A stretch of DNA of 64,000 bases from Ectopseudomonas chengduensis (GCF_900102635.1 NZ_FMZQ01000002.1:248001-312000); one strand, 5' to 3'; counted from the stretch's first letter, positions 47,414 through 55,920 are shown. The notes: generated by a model from the sequence alone, not told the origin. A program made the numbers and translations.

Positions 47414-48040
47414 ATGTCCCGTCCCGCCATCAAGCTGTACAACTTCCCTCGTTCCGGCCACGCTCACCGCGCCGAGCTGATGCTCTCGCTGCTGCAATTA
47501 CCCACCGAGCTGATCTTCGTCGATCTGGCCAAGGGCGAGCACAAGACGCCGGAGTTCCTGGCTATCAACCCCTTCGGCCAGGTACCGGCGATCGATGACA
47601 GCGGCACCATCATCAGCGACTCCAACGCCATCCTCGTCTACTTGGCCAAGCGCTACGGCAATGACGACTGGCTACCGCAGGAGCCCGCTGCCGCTGCCCG
47701 TGTGCAGCGCTGGTTGTCGGTGGCTGCTGGCCTGGTCGCGTTCGGCCCTGCTGCCGCGCGCCTGGTTACCGTATTCGGCTACTCGTTCAACACCGAAGAA
47801 GTGATCAATCGCGCCCATGCGCTGTTCACCGTGATGGAAGGCGAGCTGGGCGAAACCCCATTCCTCACCGGCGACAAGCCGAGCATCGCCGATGTCGCCA
47901 ACTACTCCTACATTGCCCACGCGCCAGAGGGTAACGTCTCGCTGGAACCCTATCCGAACATCCGCGCCTGGCTGGCACGCATCGAGGCACTGCCGGGTTT
48001 CGTACCGATGCCGCGTACCGCCGCCGGCTTGCAAGCCTGA
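47414..48040 (+). CDS. glutathione S-transferase family protein
   Basis: 208 aa. N-terminal thioredoxin-like domain (about residues 4-80) with [19 protein letters not shown], the cis-Pro region FGQVPAIDD and [15 protein letters not shown] for glutathione contact; C-terminal all-helical domain. The Ser in PRSGHAHR is the probable catalytic residue. AAGGAG precedes the ATG. It is 53 bp ahead of the large oxidoreductase fusion and likely co-transcribed. Confidence 0.9.
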   Translation: MSRPAIKLYNFPRSGHAHRAELMLSLLQLPTELIFVDLAKGEHKTPEFLAINPFGQVPAIDDSGTIISDSNAILVYLAKRYGNDDWLPQEPAAAARVQRWLSVAAGLVAFGPAAARLVTVFGYSFNTEEVINRAHALFTVMEGELGETPFLTGDKPSIADVANYSYIAHAPEGNVSLEPYPNIRAWLARIEALPGFVPMPRTAAGLQA

Positions 48041-48093
48041 GTCGCCGATAGCTGCCGGGATCACTCGGCAGCTTCTTGCGTGGAGGACAGAAC

Positions 48094-50139
48094 ATGCAAC
48101 AGCTCCCCAGCCATCGGCACTCGCCCTGGCATGCCGGTGAAAAGCAACTGCAGGAAAAGGTCGGCGTCGGCGAACGCATGGAAGTGCTCGGACAGAAGGT
48201 GATCCGCGACTACATGCCGGATCAGCACCGCGAGTTCTACCAGCAACTGCCGTTCATGATCGCCGGTGCTGTGGATGGTACAGGCCAGCCCTGGGCCACC
48301 TTGATCGAAGGCGAAGAGGGCTTCGTCACCTCGCCCGATGCACATCACCTGTCGTTCGACCTCGCCGCCATGGCGCTCGACCCGCTCGACCCGGCCACTC
48401 CCGGTCTGGACAGCGGCGAGGCCATCGGCCTGCTTGGCATCGAGCTGCATTCGCGGCGGCGCAATCGCATCAACGGGCATATTCATCAGGCGTCGGCACA
48501 GCGTCTGGACATCACCGTGGAGCATTCCTTCGGCAACTGCCCGCAGTACATCCAGCTGCGCCATTACCGCCGCGTACCCGAGCGGGGCGTCGAACGCCTG
48601 GAAGCGACCGAACTGGATGCGCGTACTGCCGAGATGATCCGTAGCGCCGATACCTTCTTCGTTGCCAGTTACGTCGAGCATGACGATGGCCGCCGTTCGG
48701 TGGATGTCTCGCACCGTGGTGGGCGCTCCGGCTTCGTGCGGGTAGAGGGCAATCGCCTGACCATCCCCGACTACGCCGGCAACCTGTTCTTCAACACCTT
48801 GGGCAACCTCAGCGTCAATCCGCGCGCGGGCCTGCTGTTCGTCGACTTCACCACGGGCGACGTGCTGCAACTGGGCGGACGCGCCGAAATACTCCTCGAC
48901 AGTCCGCTGATAAACGTCTTCGAGGGGGCCGAACGGCTGTGGACACTCGACGTCGAGCAGGTGGTGCTGCGCCCGGCCGCGACTTCATTGCGCTGGGCCT
49001 TCGAGGAGTATGCGCCGACCAGCCTGATGACCGGCACCTGGGCAGAAAGCGATGCGCGCCTGCGCGAACGTGAGCAGCGCAACCAGTGGCAGCGCTGGCG
49101 TGTGCTCAGCCTGCAGCAGGAGAGCAGCGATATTCGCTCGTTCGTGCTCGCGCCGGAGCAGGGCGCTGCGCCGTTTTTTGCGGCTGGGCAACACCTGCCG
49201 ATTCGCATCACCACCGCCACGGGCGACACCCTGCTGCGCACCTACAGCCTGTCCAGCGCGCCGTCCGACGGTCAACTGCGTATCAGCGTCAAGGCGCAGG
49301 GCCTGGTCTCGCGCCACCTGCACGAACAGGTTCAGGTCGGCGATGTGCTGGAAGTACGTCCGCCGCTAGGGAGCTTCACCCTTAATCGCGACACCAACCG
49401 GCCGCTGGTGCTGATCGGTGCCGGTGTCGGTATCACGCCGTTGCTGTCGATGCTGCGCGAGCAGGTGGCGCTGGGGCAGGGCAAACGCATCCATTTCTTC
49501 CAGAGCGCGCGGACGCTGGGCGACCTGCCGTTCCAGACCGAGTTGCACGAGCTGGTGCAGCGCGCGGGTGGTTTGCTAACGATTCACCGTGCCCTCAGCG
49601 CGCCCGAGACGGACGCTGTGCTGGGGCGCGACTACGAGCAGCAGGGACGTCTCGATCTGGCGCAGATCAAGGCGGCGCTGTCGTTCGACGACTACGACTT
49701 CTACCTGTGCGGCCCGGCCGCCTTTACCCAGGCGATCTACGACGGCCTGCGCGACCTGAACGTCGCCGACGCACGCATCCACGCCGAGGCGTTCGGCCCC
49801 TCGACACTGACGCGTCGCACGGACGGTCAGACCGACGCCTTTGTGCAGCCGCCAGCGGCAACCGAGCCGGTACCCGTTTACTTCACCACTTCAGCCAAGG
49901 AAGCACGCTGGCTGCCGGAGGGTGGCAGCCTGCTGGAGCTGGCAGAAAGTCGTGGCCTGACGCCCGAATTCAGCTGCCGTGGCGGTTCCTGCGGCACCTG
50001 CAAGACGCGCCTGGTCAGCGGCCAGGTGCATTACCCGAACCCGCCAGCCGAGCTGCCGGAAGGCGATAGTGTGCTGATCTGCTGCGCGGTGCCGGCACAG
50101 GGTGAGGATGGCGTGCAGCCCCTGGTGCTTGATCTGTAA
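48094..50139 (+). CDS. PNPOx-like / FNR-like / 2Fe-2S ferredoxin fusion protein
   Basis: 681 aa with three parts. Residues about 1-320 form a PNPOx-like split-barrel flavin region (LPFMIAGAVDGTGQPWATLIEG; FFNTLGNLSVNPRAGLLFVDF). About 330-590 is a ferredoxin-reductase unit (RTYSLSSAPS flavin motif, GAGVGITPLLSML for NAD(P)H). The last ~85 residues are a plant-type ferredoxin with CRGGSCGTCKTR plus a distal Cys in LICCAVP. This should be a self-contained NAD(P)H-to-FeS electron chain ending in a flavin/heme-type catalytic domain. The reaction is unknown; it follows a GST, suggesting stress or xenobiotic handling. GGAGG fixes the ATG at 48094 over an upstream TTG. Confidence 0.85.
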   Translation: MQQLPSHRHSPWHAGEKQLQEKVGVGERMEVLGQKVIRDYMPDQHREFYQQLPFMIAGAVDGTGQPWATLIEGEEGFVTSPDAHHLSFDLAAMALDPLDPATPGLDSGEAIGLLGIELHSRRRNRINGHIHQASAQRLDITVEHSFGNCPQYIQLRHYRRVPERGVERLEATELDARTAEMIRSADTFFVASYVEHDDGRRSVDVSHRGGRSGFVRVEGNRLTIPDYAGNLFFNTLGNLSVNPRAGLLFVDFTTGDVLQLGGRAEILLDSPLINVFEGAERLWTLDVEQVVLRPAATSLRWAFEEYAPTSLMTGTWAESDARLREREQRNQWQRWRVLSLQQESSDIRSFVLAPEQGAAPFFAAGQHLPIRITTATGDTLLRTYSLSSAPSDGQLRISVKAQGLVSRHLHEQVQVGDVLEVRPPLGSFTLNRDTNRPLVLIGAGVGITPLLSMLREQVALGQGKRIHFFQSARTLGDLPFQTELHELVQRAGGLLTIHRALSAPETDAVLGRDYEQQGRLDLAQIKAALSFDDYDFYLCGPAAFTQAIYDGLRDLNVADARIHAEAFGPSTLTRRTDGQTDAFVQPPAATEPVPVYFTTSAKEARWLPEGGSLLELAESRGLTPEFSCRGGSCGTCKTRLVSGQVHYPNPPAELPEGDSVLICCAVPAQGEDGVQPLVLDL

Positions 50140-50153
50140 GAGGGCCGAACTGA

Positions 50154-50437
50154 TGAGCATTCGATCTGAACGTCGTTACGTCTGGGCTGATGTTGAAGCA
50201 GGCGATGCGCATAGCTCGCCTGGAAGTTACGAGCACGGCGAAATGGAGGTCGGCTATCTGGCATCGCAGTTGTTACTGCCGCGCGAGTTGCCGAGGTACG
50301 CACCTGAACGCTCGAGGGTCTGGCAGCAGGTGGTGCGGTGCCTGCGTTATTGGCCGTCGAGAGATTGTCGGGGCTTGCGGGCTGTTGGCGGGGTAGCGTC
50401 GGTGGCTCGGTTGAGGGCGCAGGGTGCGTTGGGCTGA
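50154..50437 (+). CDS. possible small protein, weak evidence
   Basis: 93 codons from ATG after GAGGGCCG. The first ~60 residues look protein-like (EVGYLASQLLLPRELPRY), but codon use is atypical: many third positions are A or T, and several rare codons occur. No family recognised. It may be a decayed gene or chance open frame in the 349-bp gap. Other frames in the gap are equally open. Confidence 0.25.
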
Positions 50438-50450
50438 GCGCTTGTCTGAA

Positions 50451-50482
50451 GCTGTTGCCGTTTCGATCGAAACGGCAACAGC
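50451..50482. repeat. 32-bp perfect palindrome
   Basis: GCTGTTGCCGTTTCGA is followed directly by its exact reverse complement, with no spacer. It stands seven bases past the stop of the convergent 57-aa gene. No T-run follows on either side. It could be a bidirectional hairpin terminator, a protein-binding site or a mobile-element scar. Confidence 0.8.
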
Positions 50483-50488
50483 CTCTGC

Positions 50489-50662
50489 TTATCCTTGCGG
50501 CTGCGCGTCTTCCAGCGCCTTGCGGTAGGCATCGGCTTCGTCCTGGGATGGGAAGATACCGACCAGCTCTCCATTCTGAATCACATCCCAGATCACCATC
50601 CCCATGGCACGGGCTTCACGGGAAAGATGTTCGCTGTCACGTTCGTGCACGATCACGTTCAT
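50489..50662 (-). CDS. small conserved-type protein, 57 aa
   Basis: 57 aa beginning MNVIVHERDSEHLSREARAMG and ending EDAQPQG. It reads as a compact alpha/beta protein (VIWDVIQNGELVGIFPSQDEADAYRKALE) similar in style to DUF2188-like domains, but I cannot name it. A strong GAGGAGA ribosome site lies before the ATG and codon use is typical of the genome, so it is a real gene despite its size. Confidence 0.7.
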   Translation of the reverse strand: MNVIVHERDSEHLSREARAMGMVIWDVIQNGELVGIFPSQDEADAYRKALEDAQPQG

Positions 50663-50689
50663 GCTTGTCTCCTCGTAATACGAATGCGG

Positions 50690-50888
50690 CTAAATGTAGC
50701 AGTTCGTTTATACGCCTCGTTAGCAAGCTTATTAAACCGGGGATTTGGCAAAGGACTGTTCTTTTAATGCAACGAACAATGGAATTTTAGTTTGGTCGTT
50801 TCCTGCTTGGGACGTTTTGAAGCATCTTGAAATATTCAGTGGTGAGGATTGGCAGGAAACCCCGTTTCAAATCTCTGTGTATTACTGA
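50690..50888. other. AT-rich patch with a possible 47-aa frame
   Basis: About 190 bp of visibly lower GC than everything around it. One + strand frame (TTG at 50745 to TGA at 50888) encodes 47 residues of globular-looking sequence (ILVWSFPAWDVLKHLEIF). It is probably a remnant of a foreign gene, or the upstream leader of something lost. It overlaps the end of the GlxA-type regulator gene by seven bases. Confidence 0.35.
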
Positions 50889-51838
50889 CGCCCGTACTGC
50901 TGGCGATATTGCGCAGGGGTCAACCCAGTCAGCGCCTTGAACATACGCCGCAGGTTGGCCGGGCTGCTGAAACCCAGTTCAGCGCTCAGGGTACTTAGCG
51001 GCGACGAGGTCATGGCCAGACGTTCGCTGAGTTGGTAGAGCTTGATGCGCCGCGCGTAGCTCGCCACCGGCTCACCGGTTTGCGCGCTTACCTTGCGCGC
51101 CAGGGTACGTTCGGACATCGCCAGTTGGTCCGCCAGCATCTGCACCGTCAGTTGCTCGGCAGGCGTTTTTTCGATCAGGGCATGCAGGCGGCGCAACAGA
51201 CCCACGGGCTGCTGCATCAGGCTGGCGCTCTGGAACGCACTGTGCGGGACGGCTGGGCGGGGCAGCACCATCAGCTGACTGATGTCTCTGAAGGCCTGTT
51301 CGCTGAGGTGTCGCTCGATCACCCCCTGAGCGATGGGCAGGTAGCCGTTCACCCCGGATGCAGTGGCTACGCCCAGATCGAACACGCAGCTGCTCTCGCT
51401 CTGCCAGCGCACCCGGCCGAAGCTTTCACGCATCGCATCCGCCAGCCACCAGGTCACCGTTGCCGCCTGGCCGTTCAAACGGCCGCTGGCTGCAAGCAGG
51501 CCGACGCCGGTGCAATAACTCCATAGCTGGACGCGCTTACCGATTGACGCCAGCGCTCTGATCAGTGCGGCATTGCCGCTCAGCACTGCCTCTGCCTGCT
51601 CCGCCGACTCGGCCCAGAAGCCTGGAATCAGCAGGGCATCGAGTTCGCGTGGATCGAGAGCCGCGCCTGCCTGCAGACTCATCCCATGGGCGCATGGCAC
51701 GGGCCCGGCGTGCTGGGCGACATAGATAGCCTCGAACAGTTGCCGTCCACTTCGGCGATTGGCAGCGTGCAGCAGATCGCCGAAGGCGAACAGCCCGGCA
51801 GGCATGCAATCGGGATACAGCAGCAAACCAATGCGCAT
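50882..51838 (-). CDS. GlxA-type AraC regulator (DJ-1/PfpI + HTH)
   Basis: 318 aa. N-terminal DJ-1/PfpI-like amidotransferase fold (MRIGLLLYPDCMPAGLFAFGD; LWSYCTGVGLLAASGRLNG with the nucleophile-elbow Cys) and a C-terminal AraC HTH (MLADQLAMSERTLARKV; STLSAELGFSSPANLRRMF). The frame is open further upstream, but the ATG at 51838 starts the conserved fold. Divergent from the metallo-hydrolase gene; regulation of that gene is plausible. Confidence 0.88.
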   Translation of the reverse strand: MRIGLLLYPDCMPAGLFAFGDLLHAANRRSGRQLFEAIYVAQHAGPVPCAHGMSLQAGAALDPRELDALLIPGFWAESAEQAEAVLSGNAALIRALASIGKRVQLWSYCTGVGLLAASGRLNGQAATVTWWLADAMRESFGRVRWQSESSCVFDLGVATASGVNGYLPIAQGVIERHLSEQAFRDISQLMVLPRPAVPHSAFQSASLMQQPVGLLRRLHALIEKTPAEQLTVQMLADQLAMSERTLARKVSAQTGEPVASYARRIKLYQLSERLAMTSSPLSTLSAELGFSSPANLRRMFKALTGLTPAQYRQQYGRQ

Positions 51839-51937
51839 GAGTGGGTGGCCTGAAATGAATCGAAGATGTCCAATACTGCCATTATTGCCCTGACGCCGGA
51901 TAGGCAGCATGGAGCCCTCAGACCCCGAGGGCTTTTC

Positions 51938-52705
51938 ATGAAGATTCAGCAGCTGCGCAACGCCACCATCATCATCGAGTTCGGCCAGCACCGCGTTCTG
52001 GTCGATCCCATGCTGGCCCGCCAAGGCGCCTTGCCACCGCTGCGATTGTTCGGTGCCCGTCAGCGCAATCCACTGGTCGAGTTGCCAGTCAGTGCTCGCG
52101 CCGCGCTGGAATCGGTCACCCACTGCCTGATCACTCATTGCCAGAAAGGCCATTTCGATCACCTGGATCGTGCCGGCGTGCGGTGGCTGCGCGAACGCAA
52201 GATTCCGGTGATCTGTACGCCACATGATGTGGACTACCTGGCGCAGCGCGGCCTGAACGTCCGGCCGCTATTGTCGGAACACGAATTTCCCGGCCCGTTT
52301 CTCGGTGGGCTTATCCGCACCATCCGCTGCACCCATGGCCGGGGACTGGTGGGGCGCCTGATGGAGCACGGCGTAGGTTTTCTGATCGAAATACCAGGCG
52401 AGCCGAGCCTTTATCTGGCCGGCGATACCCTGCTCACCGACGAGGTGCGCGCCTGTGTACGCGAGCACCGTCCAGCCATCAGCGTGGTGCCGGCAGGCGG
52501 GGCGCGTTTCGACCTGGGCGGCGACATCATCATGGGCATCGACGAGGTGATCGAGTTCGCCCAGTTGAGTGGCGCGGCAGTGGTTGCCAATCACCTCGAG
52601 GCGATCAGCCACTGCCCGGTCAGCCGCTTGGCGTTGGCCGAGGCTGCTAGCCACGCGCAAGTCGAGCTACTGATTCCGCAGGATGGCGAGGTGCTGGAAT
52701 TCTGA
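51938..52705 (+). CDS. MBL-fold metallo-hydrolase (UlaG-like)
   Basis: 255 aa. Metal-binding motif THCQKGHFDHLD (about residues 68-79; a variant of HxHxDH, with Cys, Gln in place of the usual residues), then H in TIRCTHGRG and a Asp in LYLAGDTLL. The UlaG/ComA-like MBL fold is clear; substrate unknown. The first His pair is imperfect, so activity should not be assumed. Start at 51938 with GAGG at eight bases. Confidence 0.8.
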   Translation: MKIQQLRNATIIIEFGQHRVLVDPMLARQGALPPLRLFGARQRNPLVELPVSARAALESVTHCLITHCQKGHFDHLDRAGVRWLRERKIPVICTPHDVDYLAQRGLNVRPLLSEHEFPGPFLGGLIRTIRCTHGRGLVGRLMEHGVGFLIEIPGEPSLYLAGDTLLTDEVRACVREHRPAISVVPAGGARFDLGGDIIMGIDEVIEFAQLSGAAVVANHLEAISHCPVSRLALAEAASHAQVELLIPQDGEVLEF

Positions 52706-52719
52706 GTGGTGGGGCGTAG

Positions 52720-53955
52720 TCACCGCGCCTGTCGCCGCGCCATCCGACGGCGATATTGGCGAGTACGGAAGAGGTCTTTCACCTGCTGCGTCACCAGCGC
52801 CCACAAGGGGGATACGCCGGGCTGGGAGTCCCGGCCCTGGCTAAGCTGGTGCAGCTGGTACTTCACCACCGCCATGTTCGCCAGCGAGGCCAGCACCTTG
52901 TTGTTCCAGGTGATCGGCGGCAGCTGGGGAGCGCTGCAGAGGCCGAGCTGCCAGTCACGCGGCAGGTTCGGGTCGATGGCCAGGGCCGTGCCGATGCCGA
53001 CCATCTCGATGCCGCTATCCAGCACCTGTTGTGCAACCGGTGCACGGCGGATACCGCCGGTGACCATGACTGGCATGCTTGCCACGGCGCGAATCTCACG
53101 GGCGAATTCAAGGAAGTAGGCTTCGCGCGCCAGGGTGCGCCCATCGCGGGCCTGGCCCTGCATGGCCGGCGCTTCGTAGCTGCCACCGGACAGTTCGACC
53201 AGATCCACGCCCAGCCCGTCGAGCAGGCGCACCACCTGCTGCGCGTCCTCGGCGCTGAAGCCGCCGCGCTGGAAGTCTGCCGAGTTGAGCTTGACCGCCA
53301 CGGCGAAGCTCGGCGACACCACGGCACGCACCGCCTTGACGATCTCCAGCAGCAGGCGCGCGCGATTTTCCAGCGAGCCGCCCCATTGGTCGTTGCGCTG
53401 GTTGGTCAGTGGCGACAGGAACTGGCTGAGCAGATAGCCGTGCGCCGCGTGGATTTCCACGCCCGTGAAGCCGGCCTGCTCGCCCAACTGCGCGGTGCGG
53501 GTGAAGCGCTCGATCACCTCCTGAATCACCGCCGGGGTCATTTCCTGCGGCGTGGCGAAACGCTTGGACAGGTTGCCCAGCTCCAGCGCTACGGCCGAAG
53601 GCGCCCAGGTTGGCTGGCCCAGGTTGGACTGCATCTGCCGGCCGGGATGATTGATCTGCAACCAGAACTGCGCCCCTTTGCCGCGGCCGATGCGTGCCCA
53701 GCGCTCGAATCGGGCCAGGTGCGTGTCGTCTTCCAGCACCACGCCACCCGGCCCGGTCAAGGCGCGGCTGTCGACCATCACGTTACCGGAAATGAGCAGG
53801 CCGGCGCCGCCCTCGGCCCAGGCCTGATAGAGGCGCATCAGGTGCTCGGACGGTGCGTGGTCGGCATCCGCCATGTTCTCTTCCATCGCCGCCTTGGCGA
53901 TGCGGTTGGGCAGGGTCGAACCATTGGGCAGGACAAGGGGATCGAACAGGGTCAT
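52720..53955 (-). CDS. NADH:flavin oxidoreductase, old yellow enzyme family
   Basis: 411 aa TIM-barrel FMN enzyme. Markers: start LFDPLVLPNGSTLPNRIAKAAM, then LQINHPGRQ, EIHAAHGYLLSQFLSPLTNQR and WGGSLENR, all typical of the OYE/NADH oxidase class. Such enzymes reduce activated alkenes; the physiological substrate is unknown. Its promoter carries the MerR-type 19-bp spacer dyad, so it is the likely first target of the nearby MerR gene. The ATG at 53955 begins the conserved domain; upstream frame is rejected. Confidence 0.9.
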   Translation of the reverse strand: MTLFDPLVLPNGSTLPNRIAKAAMEENMADADHAPSEHLMRLYQAWAEGGAGLLISGNVMVDSRALTGPGGVVLEDDTHLARFERWARIGRGKGAQFWLQINHPGRQMQSNLGQPTWAPSAVALELGNLSKRFATPQEMTPAVIQEVIERFTRTAQLGEQAGFTGVEIHAAHGYLLSQFLSPLTNQRNDQWGGSLENRARLLLEIVKAVRAVVSPSFAVAVKLNSADFQRGGFSAEDAQQVVRLLDGLGVDLVELSGGSYEAPAMQGQARDGRTLAREAYFLEFAREIRAVASMPVMVTGGIRRAPVAQQVLDSGIEMVGIGTALAIDPNLPRDWQLGLCSAPQLPPITWNNKVLASLANMAVVKYQLHQLSQGRDSQPGVSPLWALVTQQVKDLFRTRQYRRRMARRQAR

Positions 53956-53983
53956 GGGTGCTTCCTCGGTTGAGCCAGAGGTG

Positions 53984-54014
53984 ACCTTAACTTTAAAGTT
54001 CACTTTAATGTCAA
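53984..54014 (-). promoter_or_regulatory. MerR-type promoter of the OYE gene
   Basis: On the - strand TTGACA (54014-54009) is separated by exactly 19 bases from TAAGGT (53989-53984). The spacer contains TTAAAGT-GA-ACTTTAA, a perfect inverted repeat. An over-long 19-bp spacer with an internal dyad is the hallmark of MerR-family activation. Confidence 0.7.
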
Positions 54015-54075
54015 TGGGTATCTGCGCCCGCTTCAACGCGTTACCGCTTTGAAACAATCTCATCGGTTTGGCTGC

Positions 54076-54106
54076 TTGACCTTAAAGTTCTGTTTAACCT
54101 TAGGGT
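54076..54106 (+). promoter_or_regulatory. MerR-type promoter of the decarboxylase-like gene
   Basis: TTGACC (54076-54081), 19-base spacer, TAGGGT (54101-54106) on the + strand. The spacer begins TTAAAGTTC and has a TTAAA / TTTAA dyad matching the divergent promoter 60 bp away. Two such promoters back to back point to one regulator for both genes. Confidence 0.65.
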
Positions 54107-54151
54107 TGCCGCGTCTGCTTCTCGGAGACCATTCCGGTGGGCAGGGAACTT

Positions 54152-55204
54152 ATGAATCTCTCAACGCGGATAACAACGATGAAGCAGTTTGCCGAGCTTA
54201 CGAAACGTCTGAAACGCCAGCGCACTGCGCTGCTGGTCGGCGTGATTCTCAACGCCGTCGCCATGCCCTCGTGGGCACAGGAGGCCGATGCGCCCGCTGC
54301 CACGGTCGATATTGCCGGCCATTCGGTGCCGGTGGAGGCGGGCGGGCTTTACCAGCGTTTTCACTCCAATCCGCCACTGTCGGTGATCGCAGAAGAGGCG
54401 CCGGATATCGATCTCAGCTGGTTCCGTGGTCTGCAGAAAACCAAGGTGGACATGGGCTTCGAGTCCTACTCACCGAACTTCTACTACCGCAACACCCGCG
54501 TCACCGCCGTCTTCACCGCTGACCTCGACAGGCTGCGCGAACTGATGCCGACAGAGGTACTGGAGCAAGTGCAGCCACTGCAGATCTGGCCGGGCAGGGG
54601 GCTGGTCGCTTTCACTGCCTACGCCTATCACTACTGCGATAACGACAGCTACAACGAGATCGCGCTGTCCATCGTCACCAACAAGCCTGGCAATGCCAAC
54701 CTGGGGCCCATCAGCCTGGTCGGGCAATCACTGTCCAAGGACTTCTGGGGTTACGTGCTCAAGCTGCCGGTCAACACCGAGCTGGCGCGTGTGCGTGGTG
54801 TGGTCGGTTACAACCTACCGAAGTGGCTGACGCCCATCGATTATCGCGAGACCGACAAGCGTCTCGTCTTCGAAATCGCCGACAGCGAAACCGGCAAGCT
54901 CGACGTTACCTTCGACGTAGAAAAACTTGCTGAGGTATCTAGCGAGCCTGAATGGGTGACCAATAGCTTCACCAATATTGGTCACGATGGTGAGCTTGCC
55001 TACGGCTACGCCGTTTCTCGGCAGATGAGTCACGCTTCCAACTCGAATGCGGATTCGGTGAACCTCAAACTTGGCGATGGCAGCCTCTCGACCTACATCG
55101 AGTCACTGAAGCTGGGCAAGATGCTGAAGTACGAATACGTGCCGGACTTCCAGAGCGCGCTCTATGCGCCGGAGCCGCTGGCGCAGATGCTCAGTCAGGA
55201 GTAA
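54152..55204 (+). CDS. exported acetoacetate decarboxylase-like protein
   Basis: 350 aa. An N-terminal basic and hydrophobic stretch ending in MPSWAQ looks like a signal peptide. The acetoacetate decarboxylase fold follows; GYNLPKWL (about residue 230) matches the region of the Schiff-base lysine, with supporting segments TELARVRGV and DKRLVFEIAD. The ADC superfamily includes decarboxylases and aldolase-dehydratases, so the reaction is uncertain, and export is unusual for this fold. ATG at 54152 is chosen (AGGGA nearby); MKQFAEL at 54179 would shorten the leader. Part of the putative MerR regulon. Confidence 0.8.
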   Translation: MNLSTRITTMKQFAELTKRLKRQRTALLVGVILNAVAMPSWAQEADAPAATVDIAGHSVPVEAGGLYQRFHSNPPLSVIAEEAPDIDLSWFRGLQKTKVDMGFESYSPNFYYRNTRVTAVFTADLDRLRELMPTEVLEQVQPLQIWPGRGLVAFTAYAYHYCDNDSYNEIALSIVTNKPGNANLGPISLVGQSLSKDFWGYVLKLPVNTELARVRGVVGYNLPKWLTPIDYRETDKRLVFEIADSETGKLDVTFDVEKLAEVSSEPEWVTNSFTNIGHDGELAYGYAVSRQMSHASNSNADSVNLKLGDGSLSTYIESLKLGKMLKYEYVPDFQSALYAPEPLAQMLSQE

Positions 55205-55241
55205 AGGCGCTTCCTTGTCGACTGCGGGACAAGTGCTTTTC

Positions 55242-55306
55242 GTAGGAGCCAGCTTGCTGGCGATGCTCTGTGCTTTCAGGCAGATCGCCAGCAAGCCGGC
55301 TCCTAC
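55242..55306. repeat. REP doublet (inverted pair)
   Basis: Two 23-bp arms (55242-55264 and 55284-55306), inverted with one mismatch, spacer 19 bases, sharing GTAGGAGCC and GCTTGCTGGCGAT. Lies between the decarboxylase-like gene and merR. Confidence 0.85.
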
Positions 55307-55325
55307 GGATGTAGCGAGCACTCGT

Positions 55326-55763
55326 TTATTTCTTCGCGCGCTTGGGTGTCTCGCTCGGCTCGCCCGGGTTCATTTTCGACAGCACCCGCTTGGCGTTGGT
55401 GGCACAGTCGATATCGTCCGGTTTGCTTTCAATCTCGTCGATCAGCGCCAGCAGGTGCGCCTTGCTCTGTGCCAGGCGCTGCTCCAGCGCTTCGATGTCC
55501 TTCACTTTTGCCTGCAGGGTATCGAGCAGCTTGCCGTGTTCCCACTGCGCCAGATCCTGCGGCAGCAGGGTGCGCAATTCGTCCAGGCTGAAGCCGGCCT
55601 GCTGTGCGGTGGTGATCAGGTTGAGCACCAGCACGGCCTGTTCCGGGTAACTGCGATAGCCGTTGGCCTGGCGCTCCACCAGCTTGAGCAGGCCAATGCT
55701 TTCGTAGAAGCGAATGCGCGAGGCCGCAAGGCCTGTGCGTTGCGCCAGTTCGCCGATCTTCAT
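55326..55763 (-). CDS. MerR-family transcriptional regulator
   Basis: 145 aa. Start MKIGELAQRTGLAASRIRFYESIGLL is the MerR winged helix; NGYRSYPEQAV the second DNA contact; a long dimerisation helix follows (residues about 80-120). The C-terminus has one Cys (DCATN) only and no metal-binding loop, so it is not a CueR/SoxR-type metal or cluster sensor; a small organic effector is more likely. The perfect dyad AAGGTTAA-CT-TTAACCTT at 55800-55817 in its own promoter indicates autoregulation. Likely controls the OYE and decarboxylase-like genes. Confidence 0.85.
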   Translation of the reverse strand: MKIGELAQRTGLAASRIRFYESIGLLKLVERQANGYRSYPEQAVLVLNLITTAQQAGFSLDELRTLLPQDLAQWEHGKLLDTLQAKVKDIEALEQRLAQSKAHLLALIDEIESKPDDIDCATNAKRVLSKMNPGEPSETPKRAKK

Positions 55764-55799
55764 CTGGGTAAATCTCCGTGGCAGGAGCGTTGTGAGCTC

Positions 55800-55817
55800 A
55801 AGGTTAACTTTAACCTT
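55800..55817. promoter_or_regulatory. MerR operator upstream of merR
   Basis: AAGGTTAA-CT-TTAACCTT, an 18-bp perfect inverted repeat 37 bases ahead of the merR ATG. It resembles the dyads in the OYE and decarboxylase promoters (TTAAAGT / ACTTTAA). Confidence 0.65.
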
Positions 55818-55920
55818 CGGCTTTGGCCATGAGGCTGCAACACTGGCATAACGTCTATGCTTGCCGAGCCCCCTGATCAGAGCCGCTCTTGAACTGCATC
55901 CCCTCCAGCAGGTACAGCCC

